From the NCBI RefSeq assembly GCF_003596405.1, contig NZ_QYUR01000002.1, positions 1,008,501 to 1,072,500 of the forward strand: DNA of 64,000 bases, written 5' to 3'. The notes beneath the pieces were generated by a model. That model saw nothing but the letters and a program-made list of their open reading frames with translations, was not told the origin of the DNA and did not search any database. Made by a program: the position numbers and the translations under genes. Position 1 is the first letter of the stretch. Every line of letters begins with the position of its first letter. This document shows, piece by piece, positions 46,520 through 56,980 of this stretch. The stretch is from Pseudomonas cavernicola. Lineage in GTDB: Bacteria > Pseudomonadota > Gammaproteobacteria > Pseudomonadales > Pseudomonadaceae.

Positions 46520-46579
46520 GTCCGCCGGCACAGCGTTTTCGTAACCTGCATACGATGGGCGCGAAAACTCTGCGCCGAC

Positions 46580-46601
46580 GTAGGGTGGGCTTCAGCCCAC
46601 C
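46580..46601 (+). repeat. REP (GTAG + GGTGGGCT hairpin) left of the RAYT
   Basis: GTAG followed by GGTGGGCT-TC-AGCCCACC, a compact perfect 8-bp hairpin with the GTAG foot. Confidence 0.9.
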
Positions 46602-46631
46602 AAAACTGTCCCCAAGGCAATGGAGTGCCTT

Positions 46632-47159
46632 ATGTCTCGCTACCGCCGTAGCCTGGTGCCGGGCGGCACCTATTTCTTCACCGTGACTCTAGCCGATCGA
46701 CGATCCACGCTACTGACCGATGCCATTTCCCCACTGCGCCTGGCTTATGCCTGCGCCCAACAGCGCATGCCCTTTGAAAGCGTGGCGATCTGCATCCTGC
46801 CGGACCATCTGCACGCAATCTGGACCTTACCGACAGGCGATGCCGACTACGCGGGGCGCTGGAGCCTGATCAAGAGCGGCTTCTCCCGGGATATGCCAGC
46901 AGCCGAGGTTCTCAGCACCAGCAAGGTGCGCAAGCGTGAAAAGGGAATCTGGCAACGGCGCTATTGGGAACATCAGATTCAAGACGAGCCCGATCTGCAG
47001 CGGCATATCGATTACATCCACTACAACCCCGTCAAACATGCTCTGGTCGAGCGTGTCAGGGATTGGCCCTACTCGAGCTTTCATCGCTATGTGCGTAATG
47101 GGTCATTGCCTGAGGACTGGGGCAGTCGGGATGAGCTCTCTGGTCAATTCGGTGAGTAG
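46632..47159 (+). CDS. REP-associated tyrosine transposase (RAYT, Y1/HUH)
   Basis: A 175-residue IS200/IS605-type transposase. It has RSLVPGGTYFFTVTLADRR, the HUH motif in LPDHLHAIWTLP, a Trp/Arg-rich central segment GIWQRRYWEHQI and the catalytic Tyr region HIDYIHYNPVKHALV. RAYTs are thought to process single-stranded REP hairpins. Three matching REPs surround it. An ATG four codons upstream (46620) is an alternative start. Confidence 0.93.
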   Translation: MSRYRRSLVPGGTYFFTVTLADRRSTLLTDAISPLRLAYACAQQRMPFESVAICILPDHLHAIWTLPTGDADYAGRWSLIKSGFSRDMPAAEVLSTSKVRKREKGIWQRRYWEHQIQDEPDLQRHIDYIHYNPVKHALVERVRDWPYSSFHRYVRNGSLPEDWGSRDELSGQFGE

Positions 47160-47186
47160 GCGGGTGCCGCCAAAACGCGGGCTTCC

Positions 47187-47255
47187 GTAGGGTGGGCTTC
47201 AGCCCACCGAGGGTGCGAAGACGTCAGCAAACGGTGGGCTGAAGCCCACCCTACG
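47187..47255. repeat. REP pair right of the RAYT
   Basis: GTAG-GGTGGGCT-TC-AGCCCACC at 47187-47208 and its inverse GGTGGGCT-GA-AGCCCACC-CTAC at 47233-47254, forming a BIME. Same sequence as the left REP at 46580. Confidence 0.9.
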
Positions 47256-47272
47256 GGCTGCGAGCCGGCAAC

Positions 47273-47641
47273 CTAAAGGTCGTACTCCACCGGCCCTTCG
47301 CTGAGCCCGCTGAGATCCAGCGGCCGCACCGCGCCCATCCAGATCGCATGGTCACGGTGGTCGAGCAGATCGTTGCCGGTGATCGGGTGGATCAGCACCA
47401 CCAGGCCCTGGCGGCGCAAGGCCAGCCAGGGAATCAGCTCGCCGAACAGCTCCGGACGAAACGCCAGTTGGCAGCTCCAGTCCGGGTGCGGCCCGACCGG
47501 GCGCTGGTGAACCCGACCCATCTTCAGCGCAAAGCGCCGGGCAGCCTCTTCACAGAGCGCGCGGGCCTGGTCGAGGGTCTGCGCATCGAAATAGATATGC
47601 GCGTGATAGCCGCGAATACGCGGCAGGGGAATGTCGTTCAT
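47273..47641 (-). CDS. DOPA 4,5-dioxygenase family protein
   Basis: A 122-residue protein with RGYHAHIYFDAQTLDQA, GPHPDWSCQLAF and VLIHPITGNDLLDHRDHAIW, matching the DOPA 4,5-dioxygenase-like (PF08883) family. His residues in YHAHIYF and HPDW and HRDHA are probable iron ligands. The physiological substrate is unknown. It overlaps the LysR stop (47638-47641). Confidence 0.88.
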   Translation of the reverse strand: MNDIPLPRIRGYHAHIYFDAQTLDQARALCEEAARRFALKMGRVHQRPVGPHPDWSCQLAFRPELFGELIPWLALRRQGLVVLIHPITGNDLLDHRDHAIWMGAVRPLDLSGLSEGPVEYDL

Positions 47642-48549
47642 GGCTGACGATTTTCCAAATTCAGCTCCGCCTGGAGCCAGTCGACGAAAGGCTGCACCAG
47701 GCGCATCCGCCGTTTGCGCTCGGGCAATACGGCGTAGTAACCGAAGCGCGACTCGGCGCTCTCGGCGATGACCCGACAGAGCAAGCCCTGTTCGAGCAAC
47801 TCATCGACCAGATGGCGCCAGCCGATGGCCACGCCCTGACCGGCGATGGCGGCCTGGATCAGCAGGGTGTAGTTGTCGAAGCGCAAAGCCGCCGGAGTCT
47901 GTTGCTGGGGAATGCCCAATGCCTGGAACAGACCCGCCCAATCGAACCAGCGGCTCGCCACTTCCGGCTTGAGGTGGAGCATCGGCAGAGCTGCCAGTTG
48001 TTCTTTCGCCAATGGCAGCTGGCGGCCTTCGAGCAACCGGGGGCTGCAGACCGGAAAGACTTCCTCGCTGAACAGCCGGTGCGCCTCGCCGTGCTTGAAG
48101 CGGCCGTCACCGAAGGCAATGGCGACGTCGATATCGCTGCGCAGGGCGGTCATGCTGCGATCACTGGTGATCAGGCTAACGTCCAGTTGCGGATTAGCTT
48201 CGCGGAAACGTGGCAAGCGCGGCATCAACCAGTAGGCGGCAAAGGCGAAGTCCGTGGCGACCTGCAAGACCTCATGCTGGTTTTGCGCGGTCACCGCCGC
48301 AAGGCCGGCATCGATCGACTCCAGGCCGAGCTGGACGTGCTGTTGCAGCAACTGGCCGGCTTCGGTAAGCGCAATGCCCCGATGGATACGGTCGAACAGC
48401 CGCACGCCCAGCTCCTTCTCCAGCCGTTTGATCTGCTGGCTGACTGCTGGCTGAGTGGTGCCAAGTTCCGCCGCCGCCGCGGTGAAACTCAACTGGCGGG
48501 CGGCGGACTCGAACACCCGCAGCAAGTCGAGGGACAGGTTCAAGCGCAC
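47638..48549 (-). CDS. betR: LysR-type regulator of the choline sulfate locus
   Basis: A 303-residue LysR regulator: helix-turn-helix LSFTAAAAELGTTQPAVSQQ followed by a substrate-binding domain. It is divergent from betC with 123 bp between them, as PA0032 is from betC in P. aeruginosa. It is likely to control betC and the following transport genes; the effector is presumably choline sulfate or a derivative. Confidence 0.85.
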   Translation of the reverse strand: MRLNLSLDLLRVFESAARQLSFTAAAAELGTTQPAVSQQIKRLEKELGVRLFDRIHRGIALTEAGQLLQQHVQLGLESIDAGLAAVTAQNQHEVLQVATDFAFAAYWLMPRLPRFREANPQLDVSLITSDRSMTALRSDIDVAIAFGDGRFKHGEAHRLFSEEVFPVCSPRLLEGRQLPLAKEQLAALPMLHLKPEVASRWFDWAGLFQALGIPQQQTPAALRFDNYTLLIQAAIAGQGVAIGWRHLVDELLEQGLLCRVIAESAESRFGYYAVLPERKRRMRLVQPFVDWLQAELNLENRQP

Positions 48550-48672
48550 CTCTCACATAAGCATTGGTTATCCGAAGCATGTCTGGTCATGCGCTTTACC
48601 CCTCCAATCACTAGGCAGAAGATCGGCTAACGAACTATCGCATAACCCATCCGCATAGGATAAGCCGCCAAA

Positions 48673-50181
48673 ATGAAGCGCCCCAACATTCTCTTTATCA
48701 TGGCCGATCAGATGGCCGCGCCGCTGCTGCCGTTCTACAACGCCGACTCGCCGATCAAGCTGCCCAACCTCAGCCGCCTGGCCGGCGAAGGCGTACTGTT
48801 CGATTCCGCCTACTGCAACAGCCCGCTCTGCGCGCCCTCGCGTTTCACCCTGGTCAGCGGCCAGCTGCCGAGCAAGATCGGCGCCTACGACAATGCCGCC
48901 GACTTCCCCGCCGACGTGCCGACCTATGCCCATTACCTGCGTCGGCTCGGCTACAAGACCGCGCTGTCCGGCAAGATGCACTTCTGCGGCCCGGACCAGC
49001 TGCACGGCTACGAGGAACGCCTGACCAGCGACATCTACCCGGCCGACTACGGCTGGGCGGTGAACTGGGACGAGCCGGAGGTGCGCCCGAGCTGGTACCA
49101 CAACATGTCCTCGGTGCTGCAAGCCGGGCCCTGCGTGCGCACCAACCAGCTGGATTTCGACGAGGAGGTGGTGTTCAAGGCGCAGCAATATCTGTTCGAT
49201 CATGTGCGTAGCGAAGGTGAACAGCCGTTCTGCCTGACCGTGTCCATGACCCACCCGCATGACCCCTACAGCATCCCCAAGGCGTTCTGGGATCTGTATA
49301 GCGACGACGATATCGAACTGCCGCGCGTGCAACTGCGCCAGGAGGAGCAGGACCCCCATTCGCGGCGTCTGCTCAAGGTCTACGACCTCTGGGACAAGCC
49401 ACTGCCCGAAGCCAAGATCCGCGATGCACGCCGCGCCTATTACGGCGCCTGCAGCTATATCGACAGCAACGTCGGCAAACTCCTGCAAACCCTAGAGGAA
49501 ACCGGGCTGGCCGAAGACACCCTGATCGTCTTCTCCGGTGACCACGGCGACATGCTTGGCGAGCGCGGCCTCTGGTACAAGATGCACTGGTTCGAGATGT
49601 CCGCGCGGGTGCCGCTGCTGGTCCATGCGCCAGGGCAGTTCGCCGCACGGCGGGTCAGCGCCGCGGTGTCCACCGCCGACCTGTTGCCGACCCTGGTGGA
49701 ACTGGCCGGCGGCTCGATCGAAACCAATCTGCCGCTGGACGGCCGCTCTCTGCTGGCACATTTGCAGGGTGACGGCGGGCATGACGAGGTGTTCGGCGAA
49801 TATATGGCCGAAGGCAGCATCGGCCCGCTGATGATGATTCGCCGCGGCCCCTACAAATTCATCTATTCCGAACAGGACCCCTGCCTGCTATTCGACCTGC
49901 AAAGCGACCCGGACGAGCTGGAAGAACTCAGCCAGTCGCCGCAGCACCAGGCGCTGTTCGCCGCCTTTGTGACGGAGGCGCGTGCCAAGTGGGACATCCC
50001 CGCCATTCACCGACAGGTGCTGGCCAGCCAGCGCCGCCGCCGTTTCGTCGACCAGGCCCTGACTATCGGCCAGATGAAGAGCTGGGACCACCAGCCGCTG
50101 GTCGACGCCAGCCAGCAGTACGTGCGCAACCATATCGACCTGGACGATCTGGAGCGCAGGGCGCGCTTTCCTAAGCCATAG
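48673..50181 (+). CDS. betC: Choline-sulfatase
   Basis: Type I sulfatase hydrolysing choline-O-sulfate to choline and sulfate, 502 residues. It has RPNILFIMADQMAAPLLPFY at the N-terminus and the formylglycine motif CAPSR (Cys53 to Arg57) in NSPLCAPSRFTL, then FSGDHGDMLGERGLWYK. The C-terminal region FVDQALTIGQMKSWDHQP is characteristic of choline-sulfatases. No signal peptide, so cytosolic. Confidence 0.96.
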   Translation: MKRPNILFIMADQMAAPLLPFYNADSPIKLPNLSRLAGEGVLFDSAYCNSPLCAPSRFTLVSGQLPSKIGAYDNAADFPADVPTYAHYLRRLGYKTALSGKMHFCGPDQLHGYEERLTSDIYPADYGWAVNWDEPEVRPSWYHNMSSVLQAGPCVRTNQLDFDEEVVFKAQQYLFDHVRSEGEQPFCLTVSMTHPHDPYSIPKAFWDLYSDDDIELPRVQLRQEEQDPHSRRLLKVYDLWDKPLPEAKIRDARRAYYGACSYIDSNVGKLLQTLEETGLAEDTLIVFSGDHGDMLGERGLWYKMHWFEMSARVPLLVHAPGQFAARRVSAAVSTADLLPTLVELAGGSIETNLPLDGRSLLAHLQGDGGHDEVFGEYMAEGSIGPLMMIRRGPYKFIYSEQDPCLLFDLQSDPDELEELSQSPQHQALFAAFVTEARAKWDIPAIHRQVLASQRRRRFVDQALTIGQMKSWDHQPLVDASQQYVRNHIDLDDLERRARFPKP

Positions 50182-50216
50182 CAGCGCGCATCGCTAACAA
50201 TTGGCCAGGTAAAGCT

Positions 50217-50239
50217 TCGCGAGCAGGGCTCGCTCCTAC
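50217..50239 (-). repeat. REP unit, GTAGGAGC type
   Basis: TCGCGAGCAGGGCTCGCTCCTAC, inverse orientation, between betC and the choline-binding protein gene. Confidence 0.8.
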
Positions 50240-50277
50240 AAGAACAAGAACTGCACCTAACCTGAGAGGTAGATGGC

Positions 50278-51204
50278 ATGAACAGAATCAACGCACTGCT
50301 GGCCGGCGGCTTGCTGCTGGCTGCCACCACGTTCCAGGCACAGGCCGAGGACACCAGTTGCAGCACGGTGAAGATGGCCGACCCGGGCTGGAGCGATATC
50401 GCCGTGACCAACGGCATTACCGCGTTCCTGCTCGATGGCATGGGCTACAAGAGCAAGATCGACACCCTCGCCGTGCCGATCATTTTCGGTGGCCTGAAGG
50501 ATGGTCTGGTCGATGTCTTCATGGGTAACTGGATGCCCGCGCAACAGGCCCACTACGACAAGTTCGTGAAGAGCGGCGATGTCGTGCAACTGGCGAAGAA
50601 CCTCGATGGCACCGAGTTCACCCTGGCCGTGCCGGACTATGTCTGGAATGCCGGCGTGAAGGATTACGCGGACCTGAGCAAATTCGCCGACAAGTTCGAC
50701 AAGAAGATCTATGGCATCGGCTCAGGCGCTCCAGCGAACCAGTCGCTGCAGGAAATCATCAGCAAGAACGAGTTCGACCTCGGGCAGTGGAAACTGGTGG
50801 AATCCAGCGAGCAGGCGATGCTCTCGGAAGTCGGCCGCGCGGTTAAACGCGAGCGTTTCATCACCTTCCTCGGCTGGACCCCGCACCCGATGAACGTGCA
50901 ATTCAAAATGAAATACCTGACCGGCGGCGAGAAACACTTCGGTGCCAGCGGCAGCGTCTATACGTTGACACGCAAGGGTTTCGCGCAGGCCTGCCCGAAT
51001 GTCGGCCTGCTGCTAAGCAATCTACGCTTCACCCAAGAGATGGAGAACAGCATCATGGCCGCGGCGCTGACGAAGAAGGGCAGCACCGCCGAGGCGGTGC
51101 AGGCTTGGATCAAGGCCAATCCGCAAGTGCTGGAGCAGTGGCTGCAAGGGGTGAAGACCCTCGACGGCGGCGAAGCCTTGGCGGCGCTGAAGACCAAGCT
51201 ATAA
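50278..51204 (+). CDS. betX: Choline (sulfate) ABC transporter substrate-binding protein
   Basis: Periplasmic OpuAC/ProX-type binding protein, 308 residues with a signal peptide (to FQAQA, about residue 22). Motifs VKMADPGWSDIAVTNGIT, DVFMGNWMPAQ and ERFITFLGWTPHPMNV match choline-binding proteins (PA0030). No permease or ATPase gene is adjacent, so it must use a transporter encoded elsewhere. Confidence 0.9.
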   Translation: MNRINALLAGGLLLAATTFQAQAEDTSCSTVKMADPGWSDIAVTNGITAFLLDGMGYKSKIDTLAVPIIFGGLKDGLVDVFMGNWMPAQQAHYDKFVKSGDVVQLAKNLDGTEFTLAVPDYVWNAGVKDYADLSKFADKFDKKIYGIGSGAPANQSLQEIISKNEFDLGQWKLVESSEQAMLSEVGRAVKRERFITFLGWTPHPMNVQFKMKYLTGGEKHFGASGSVYTLTRKGFAQACPNVGLLLSNLRFTQEMENSIMAAALTKKGSTAEAVQAWIKANPQVLEQWLQGVKTLDGGEALAALKTKL

Positions 51205-51224
51205 AGCGAAAGCGCTCGCTATCT

Positions 51225-51298
51225 TGTAGGAGCGAGTTCTACTCGCGATCGGGCGCCGACATCATCTGCCTTTGATCGCCAGCGGAGCTGGCTCCTAC
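51225..51298. repeat. REP pair (BIME), GTAGGAGC type
   Basis: GTAGGAGCGAG-TTCTA-CTCGCGA at 51225-51247 and the inverted GATCGCCAGC...GGCTCCTAC at 51274-51298, separated by 26 bp, between betX and the SulP gene. Confidence 0.82.
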
Positions 51299-51395
51299 GG
51301 TGTCTGCAGTCCAAGCATGGCAGCGCACGCAACAGCTTGACCATCGCCACCCAGCAGGGTGCGGTTAGCACCACACCCCACGACCGAGAGTACCC

Positions 51396-52964
51396 ATGCG
51401 CTGGCCCGACCGCTTGACCCTGCTGCCTTTTCTCGCTTGGTTGCCGCAGCAGAGCCTGCGCAGTGTGAGCCTCGATCTGCTGAGCGGGCTGAGCGGTGCG
51501 ATCCTTGCCCTGCCGCAATCCATCGCCTACGCACTGATCGCCGGGTTGCCGGCCGAATACGGCCTGTACGCGGCCATAGTGCCGGTGCTGATCGCCTGCC
51601 TGTGGGGCTCGTCCTGGCATTTGATCTGTGGGCCGACGGCGGCGATTTCCATCGTCCTGTTTACCAGCGTCAGCCCGCTGGCGCTGCCGGGCAGTGCCGA
51701 CTACATCGAGCTGATTCTGCTGCTGACCTTTCTCGCCGGGATGTTCCAGTGGCTGCTCGGCCTGCTGCGCTTCGGCTCGCTGGTTAACTTCGTCTCACAG
51801 TCGGTGGTGCTCGGGTTTAGCGCAGGCGCGGCCGTGGTGATCGCCATCGGCCAGTTGCCCAACCTGCTCGGCCTCGAGATCCCCAGCCAGGCGACCGCCC
51901 TTGCGAGCCTGCTCAAACTCGGTCAGCAGCTGCCGAACATGGATTGGGCCTCCTGTCTGGTCGCCGCCTTTAGCCTGCTCACCAGCCTCTTGCTGCGGCG
52001 CTTCTGGCCACGGGCGCCGGCCTTGCTGCTGGGCATTCTGGCCGGCAGCCTGGCGGTCTGGGCCTTGCCCCGGTTCAGTGCCAACGTGCCCCTGGTCAGC
52101 GCCTTCAGTGGCCAGCTACCGCCGTTTAGCCCGTTGTCGCTCGACCCAGCCACCATGCTGCGGCTGCTGCCCACGGCAGTGGCCTGCGGCATGCTCGGGC
52201 TGGTCACCAGCTTGTCGATCGCCCGCAGCCTGGCCAGCACGTCGCAGCAGCTGCTCAACGCCAATCAGGAAATTCGCGCCCAGGGGCTGTCGAATATGCT
52301 CGGCGCCTGGTTTTCCGGCTATCTCTCGGCCGGTTCCTTCACCCGCTCGGCGCTGAACCTGCAAGCAGGCGCCCACTCGCCCTTGGCCGGGGTGTTTTCC
52401 GCGCTACTGGTGGCGCTGTTCGCCGTGCTGGGCGCCGGCCTGATCGCGCATATCCCGCTGCCAAGCATGGCCGCGATCATCCTCTTGATCTGCTGGGGGC
52501 TGATCGACTTTCAAGGCATCCGCGCGCTGTATCGGGTCAGCCGCTCGGAATTTCTGGTGATGACCCTGACCTTCCTCGCCACCCTGCTGCTGGAGTTGCA
52601 AACGGCGATCTACGCCGGGGTGCTGGCGTCGCTGTTCTTCTACCTGAAACGCACCTCGCAGCCGCGCGTGCAGCAGTGGCGTGAAGGCGAAGAGGAACTG
52701 CTGCGGGTGGAGGGGTCGATCTTCTTTGGCGCCTGCCACTATCTGCAGCTGCGCTTGCAGCGCAGCCACGGCCAGCGAGTGGTCATCGAGGCGCAGCACA
52801 TCAACTTCATCGACTACGCCGGTGTGGCCATGCTCCACCAAGAAGCTCGGCGCCTGCTCGCGCAGGGCCGCAGCCTGACGTTGAGGCGGGCCAGAGCGCA
52901 GGTGATCGAAGAGCTGCACAAGCTGGAAGGGCCAGAGTATTGCCCGATCCGTTTCGAAGCGTAG
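51396..52964 (+). CDS. SulP family sulfate transporter
   Basis: A 522-residue inner-membrane anion transporter with about 10-12 membrane helices and a C-terminal STAS domain (EGSIFFGACHYLQLRLQ, then NFIDYAGVAMLHQEARRL). The N-terminal SGAILALPQSIAYALIAGLP is the SulP signature. Synteny with PA0029 and the choline sulfate genes suggests it handles sulfate, or possibly choline sulfate. Its TAG stop is the GTAG of a REP. Confidence 0.93.
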   Translation: MRWPDRLTLLPFLAWLPQQSLRSVSLDLLSGLSGAILALPQSIAYALIAGLPAEYGLYAAIVPVLIACLWGSSWHLICGPTAAISIVLFTSVSPLALPGSADYIELILLLTFLAGMFQWLLGLLRFGSLVNFVSQSVVLGFSAGAAVVIAIGQLPNLLGLEIPSQATALASLLKLGQQLPNMDWASCLVAAFSLLTSLLLRRFWPRAPALLLGILAGSLAVWALPRFSANVPLVSAFSGQLPPFSPLSLDPATMLRLLPTAVACGMLGLVTSLSIARSLASTSQQLLNANQEIRAQGLSNMLGAWFSGYLSAGSFTRSALNLQAGAHSPLAGVFSALLVALFAVLGAGLIAHIPLPSMAAIILLICWGLIDFQGIRALYRVSRSEFLVMTLTFLATLLLELQTAIYAGVLASLFFYLKRTSQPRVQQWREGEEELLRVEGSIFFGACHYLQLRLQRSHGQRVVIEAQHINFIDYAGVAMLHQEARRLLAQGRSLTLRRARAQVIEELHKLEGPEYCPIRFEA

Positions 52965-52997
52965 GGTGGGTTAGCCGCAATAGCGGCGTAACCCACC
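52961..52997 (+). repeat. REP element supplying the sulP stop
   Basis: GTAGGGTGGGTTAGCCGC...GCGGCGTAACCCACC, with the TAG at 52962-52964 as the stop codon of the SulP gene. Confidence 0.85.
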
Positions 52998-53036
52998 ATC
53001 GGTGCCGCCAGGCATCGGCTTGACCGGTCCTGCGGG

Positions 53037-53855
53037 TTACGCCAGAAGGCGGCGCAGTTCGGCCAATACCGGCGCCGTGGCTGGGCGCACGCCGCGCCAG
53101 AGGAAGAAGGCTTCAGCGGCCTGTTCGACCAGCATGCCGAGGCCATCCAGTGCGCGAGCCGCGCCGTGCTCGCTGGCCCAACGACAGAACGTCGTCGGCT
53201 CCTTGCCGTACATCATGTCGTAGCACAGGGTATGCCCAGGCTGAATCAGGCTCGCCGAGATCGGCGGCAACTCGCCGGCCAGACTGGCCGAGGTGCCGTT
53301 GACGATCAGGTCCACCGGCTCGTCCAACCAGTCGAAACCGCTGGCAAACAGCGGCCCGAGATCGGCGAACTGCTGCGCCAACGCTTCGGCTTTTTCCACC
53401 GTGCGATTGGCGATCACCAGTGCCGCCGGCTGCTCGGCCAGGAACAGCGCCAAGACCCCACGCACCGCACCGCCGGCACCGAGCAGAAGTATGCGTTTAC
53501 CCGCCAGGGAAAAGCCGGCATTCAGCGTCAAATCACGCACCAGCCCAGCACCGTCGGTGTTATCGCCGAGTAAGCTGCCATCGGCCTGCTTGCTCAAGGT
53601 ATTCACCGCGCCAGCCCTCCGGGCACGGGCGCTCAGGCTATCGGCGAGCTGATAGGCCTGCTCCTTGAACGGCACGGTGACATTGGCACCCTTGCCGGTC
53701 TGGAAGAACGTCCGAGCGAAGCCACTGAAGTCGTCCAGCGGTGCCAGCAGGGCCTCGTAAGTCAGTTGCTGGCCGGTCTGCGCGGCGAACAGCCGGTGAA
53801 TCAACGGCGATTTGCTGTGGCCAATGGGGTTGCCGAAGACTGCATATCGGTCCAT
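53037..53855 (-). CDS. aroE: Shikimate dehydrogenase (NADP+)
   Basis: Reduces 3-dehydroshikimate in the aromatic amino acid pathway, 272 residues from the ATG at 53855. [20 protein letters not shown], catalytic Lys/Asp in [15 protein letters not shown] and [11 protein letters not shown], and the NADP site [12 protein letters not shown] are intact. An upstream REP lies 13 bp before the start. Confidence 0.97.
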   Translation of the reverse strand: MDRYAVFGNPIGHSKSPLIHRLFAAQTGQQLTYEALLAPLDDFSGFARTFFQTGKGANVTVPFKEQAYQLADSLSARARRAGAVNTLSKQADGSLLGDNTDGAGLVRDLTLNAGFSLAGKRILLLGAGGAVRGVLALFLAEQPAALVIANRTVEKAEALAQQFADLGPLFASGFDWLDEPVDLIVNGTSASLAGELPPISASLIQPGHTLCYDMMYGKEPTTFCRWASEHGAARALDGLGMLVEQAAEAFFLWRGVRPATAPVLAELRRLLA

Positions 53856-53867
53856 GAAACATCCTTT

Positions 53868-53965
53868 GTAGGGTGGGTTAGGCCGCAGGCCGTAACCCAC
53901 CGATCAGTATTGTGTGGCGGCACCGATGGTGGGTTACGCCGCGTGCGCGGCTAACCCACCCTACG
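53868..53965. repeat. REP pair (BIME) between aroE and hemF
   Basis: GTAGGGTGGGTTAGGCCGC...GTAACCCACC at 53868-53901 and GGTGGGTTACGCCGC...CTAACCCACCCTACG at 53928-53965, in opposite orientation. Confidence 0.85.
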
Positions 53966-53999
53966 CGATCATGGCGTGCCGGTGAGCCAACCCAACAGG

Positions 54000-55232
<1,233 letters not shown>

Positions 55233-56210
55233 ATGGCCAAGCGCATCCAATTCGCCACGCACGGCGGCCCCGAAGTGCTCGACTACGTCGACTACACCCC
55301 CGCCGAGCCGGGCCCACTGGAAGTCCGGGTACAGAACAAGGCGATCGGCCTGAACTTTATCGATACCTATTTTCGCAGTGGCCTCTACGCACCGCCGGCC
55401 TTGCCCTCCAGCCTGGGTACCGAAGGTGCCGGGGTGGTAGAGGCGGTGGGCAGCGCCGTGACCCATTTGCACGTCGGTGACCGCGTGGCCTACGCCACCG
55501 GCCCGTTGGGCGCCTACAGCGAGCTGCATGTGCTACCGGCGGAGAAGCTGGTCAAGCTGCCGGACAGCATCAGCTTTGAGCAGGCCGCCAGCGTGATGCT
55601 CAAAGGCCTGACCGTGCAGTACCTGCTGCGCCAGACCTATCCGCTCAAAGGCGGCGAAACCATTCTGTTCCATGCCGCGGCTGGCGGGGTCGGCAGCCTG
55701 GCCTGCCAGTGGGCCAAAGCCCTCGGCGTGAAGCTGATCGGCACTGTCGGCTCACCCGCCAAAGCCGAACGGGCCAAGGCTCTTGGCGCCTGGGCGACCA
55801 TCGACTACAGCCGCGAGAACGTGGTCGCACGCGTGCGAGAATTGACCGATGGGCAGAAGTGCCCGGTGGTCTACGACTCGGTCGGCAAGGACACCTGGGA
55901 AACCTCGCTGGACTGCGTCGCACCGCGCGGCCTGCTGGTCAGCTTCGGCAATTCCTCCGGGCCGGTCAGCGGGGTGAACCTCGGCATCCTCGCGCAAAAA
56001 GGCTCACTGTTCGTCACCCGCCCGACCTTGGCCGGCTACGCCGACAGCCCGGCACACTTGCAGGCGATGGCCGACGAGCTGTTCGCGATGATTGGCAGCG
56101 GCAAGATTCAGCTGCAGATCAACCAACGCTTCGCCTTGAGCGAAGCTGCCGAAGCCCATCGCGCACTGACAGGGCGGCAGACCAGTGGGTCGACCATCTT
56201 GCTGCCGTAG
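55233..56210 (+). CDS. qor: NADPH:quinone oxidoreductase (zeta-crystallin-like MDR)
   Basis: A 325-residue medium-chain dehydrogenase/reductase lacking the zinc-binding residues. GLNFIDTYFRSGLY, the nucleotide-binding AAAGGVGSLACQWAKALG and ALTGRQTSGSTILL place it in the quinone reductase group. AAGGAG precedes the start. The TAG stop (56208-56210) is provided by the GTAG of a REP. Confidence 0.94.
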   Translation: MAKRIQFATHGGPEVLDYVDYTPAEPGPLEVRVQNKAIGLNFIDTYFRSGLYAPPALPSSLGTEGAGVVEAVGSAVTHLHVGDRVAYATGPLGAYSELHVLPAEKLVKLPDSISFEQAASVMLKGLTVQYLLRQTYPLKGGETILFHAAAGGVGSLACQWAKALGVKLIGTVGSPAKAERAKALGAWATIDYSRENVVARVRELTDGQKCPVVYDSVGKDTWETSLDCVAPRGLLVSFGNSSGPVSGVNLGILAQKGSLFVTRPTLAGYADSPAHLQAMADELFAMIGSGKIQLQINQRFALSEAAEAHRALTGRQTSGSTILLP

Positions 56211-56333
56211 GGTGGGTTAGGCCGCAGGCCGTAACCCACCATCCGTCAATGGACCGGCTAGCGGAGCCATGGGGCATGGGCTTCGCCTCGCGGGGCCGAT
56301 GGTGGGTTACGCCGCGTTGCGGCTAATCCCTAC
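56207..56333. repeat. REP pair (BIME) between qor and tsaC
   Basis: GTAGGGTGGGTTAGGCCGC...GTAACCCACC at 56207-56240, and GGTGGGTTACGCCGC...GGCTAATCCCTAC at 56301-56333 in the opposite orientation. Confidence 0.85.
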
Positions 56334-56339
56334 CCAGCA

Positions 56340-56903
56340 TCACGCCGGACGTACCACCTGACCGCTGACCAGATCACGAATCACGCTGGGATTCTTGCGC
56401 CCGCCCAGGGGGCCAGCGAGCACCGCGTCGAGCTGCCCAGGAAAGTACTGCTGGATCCGCAGCCGCGTCCGCGCCGGCGGGCGGCCGGCGGGATTGGCCG
56501 AGGTGGACACCAGCGGGCCGGTCAACGCGCACAGCTCACGCACCAGCGGGTGGCCGCTGACGCGCAAGGCCACGCTGTTGTGCTGGCCGGTAATCCACGC
56601 GGGGAGACGGTTCTGGTGCGGCACCAGCCAGGTATTCGGCCCCGGCCAGGTGCTGGCCAGGCGATCCAGCCAGAGCTCGGGAAAGTCTTCGAGGAGAAAG
56701 TCGAATTGGCCAATGCTGTCGGCGACCAGGATCAAGCCCTTGTCGATCGGCCGCACCTTCAGCGCCAGCAGGCGCTCGACGGCCTCTGCGTTCCACGGAT
56801 CGCAGCCCAGGCCCCAGACAGCCTCGGTCGGGTAGGCGATCACCCCGCCGTTGCGCACCACGCGCGCCACCTGCTGTACCCGCCAACTGCTCACCATAGC
56901 CAT
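56340..56903 (-). CDS. tsaC: Threonylcarbamoyl-AMP synthase (TsaC/YrdC)
   Basis: First step of tRNA t6A37 formation. 187 residues with [32 protein letters not shown] and [16 protein letters not shown], all YrdC-domain signatures. Start ambiguity: ATGs at 56903 and 56897. It is convergent with qor and separated from dprA by MITE family B copy 2. Confidence 0.96.
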   Translation of the reverse strand: MAMVSSWRVQQVARVVRNGGVIAYPTEAVWGLGCDPWNAEAVERLLALKVRPIDKGLILVADSIGQFDFLLEDFPELWLDRLASTWPGPNTWLVPHQNRLPAWITGQHNSVALRVSGHPLVRELCALTGPLVSTSANPAGRPPARTRLRIQQYFPGQLDAVLAGPLGGRKNPSVIRDLVSGQVVRPA

Positions 56904-56980
56904 CTCTCCGCAAAACTGGCGTGCAGTGTACCCAAGCTAGTATTTCGACTCATCAGTTTGCCGAAGCGATGGAGAGGTAC

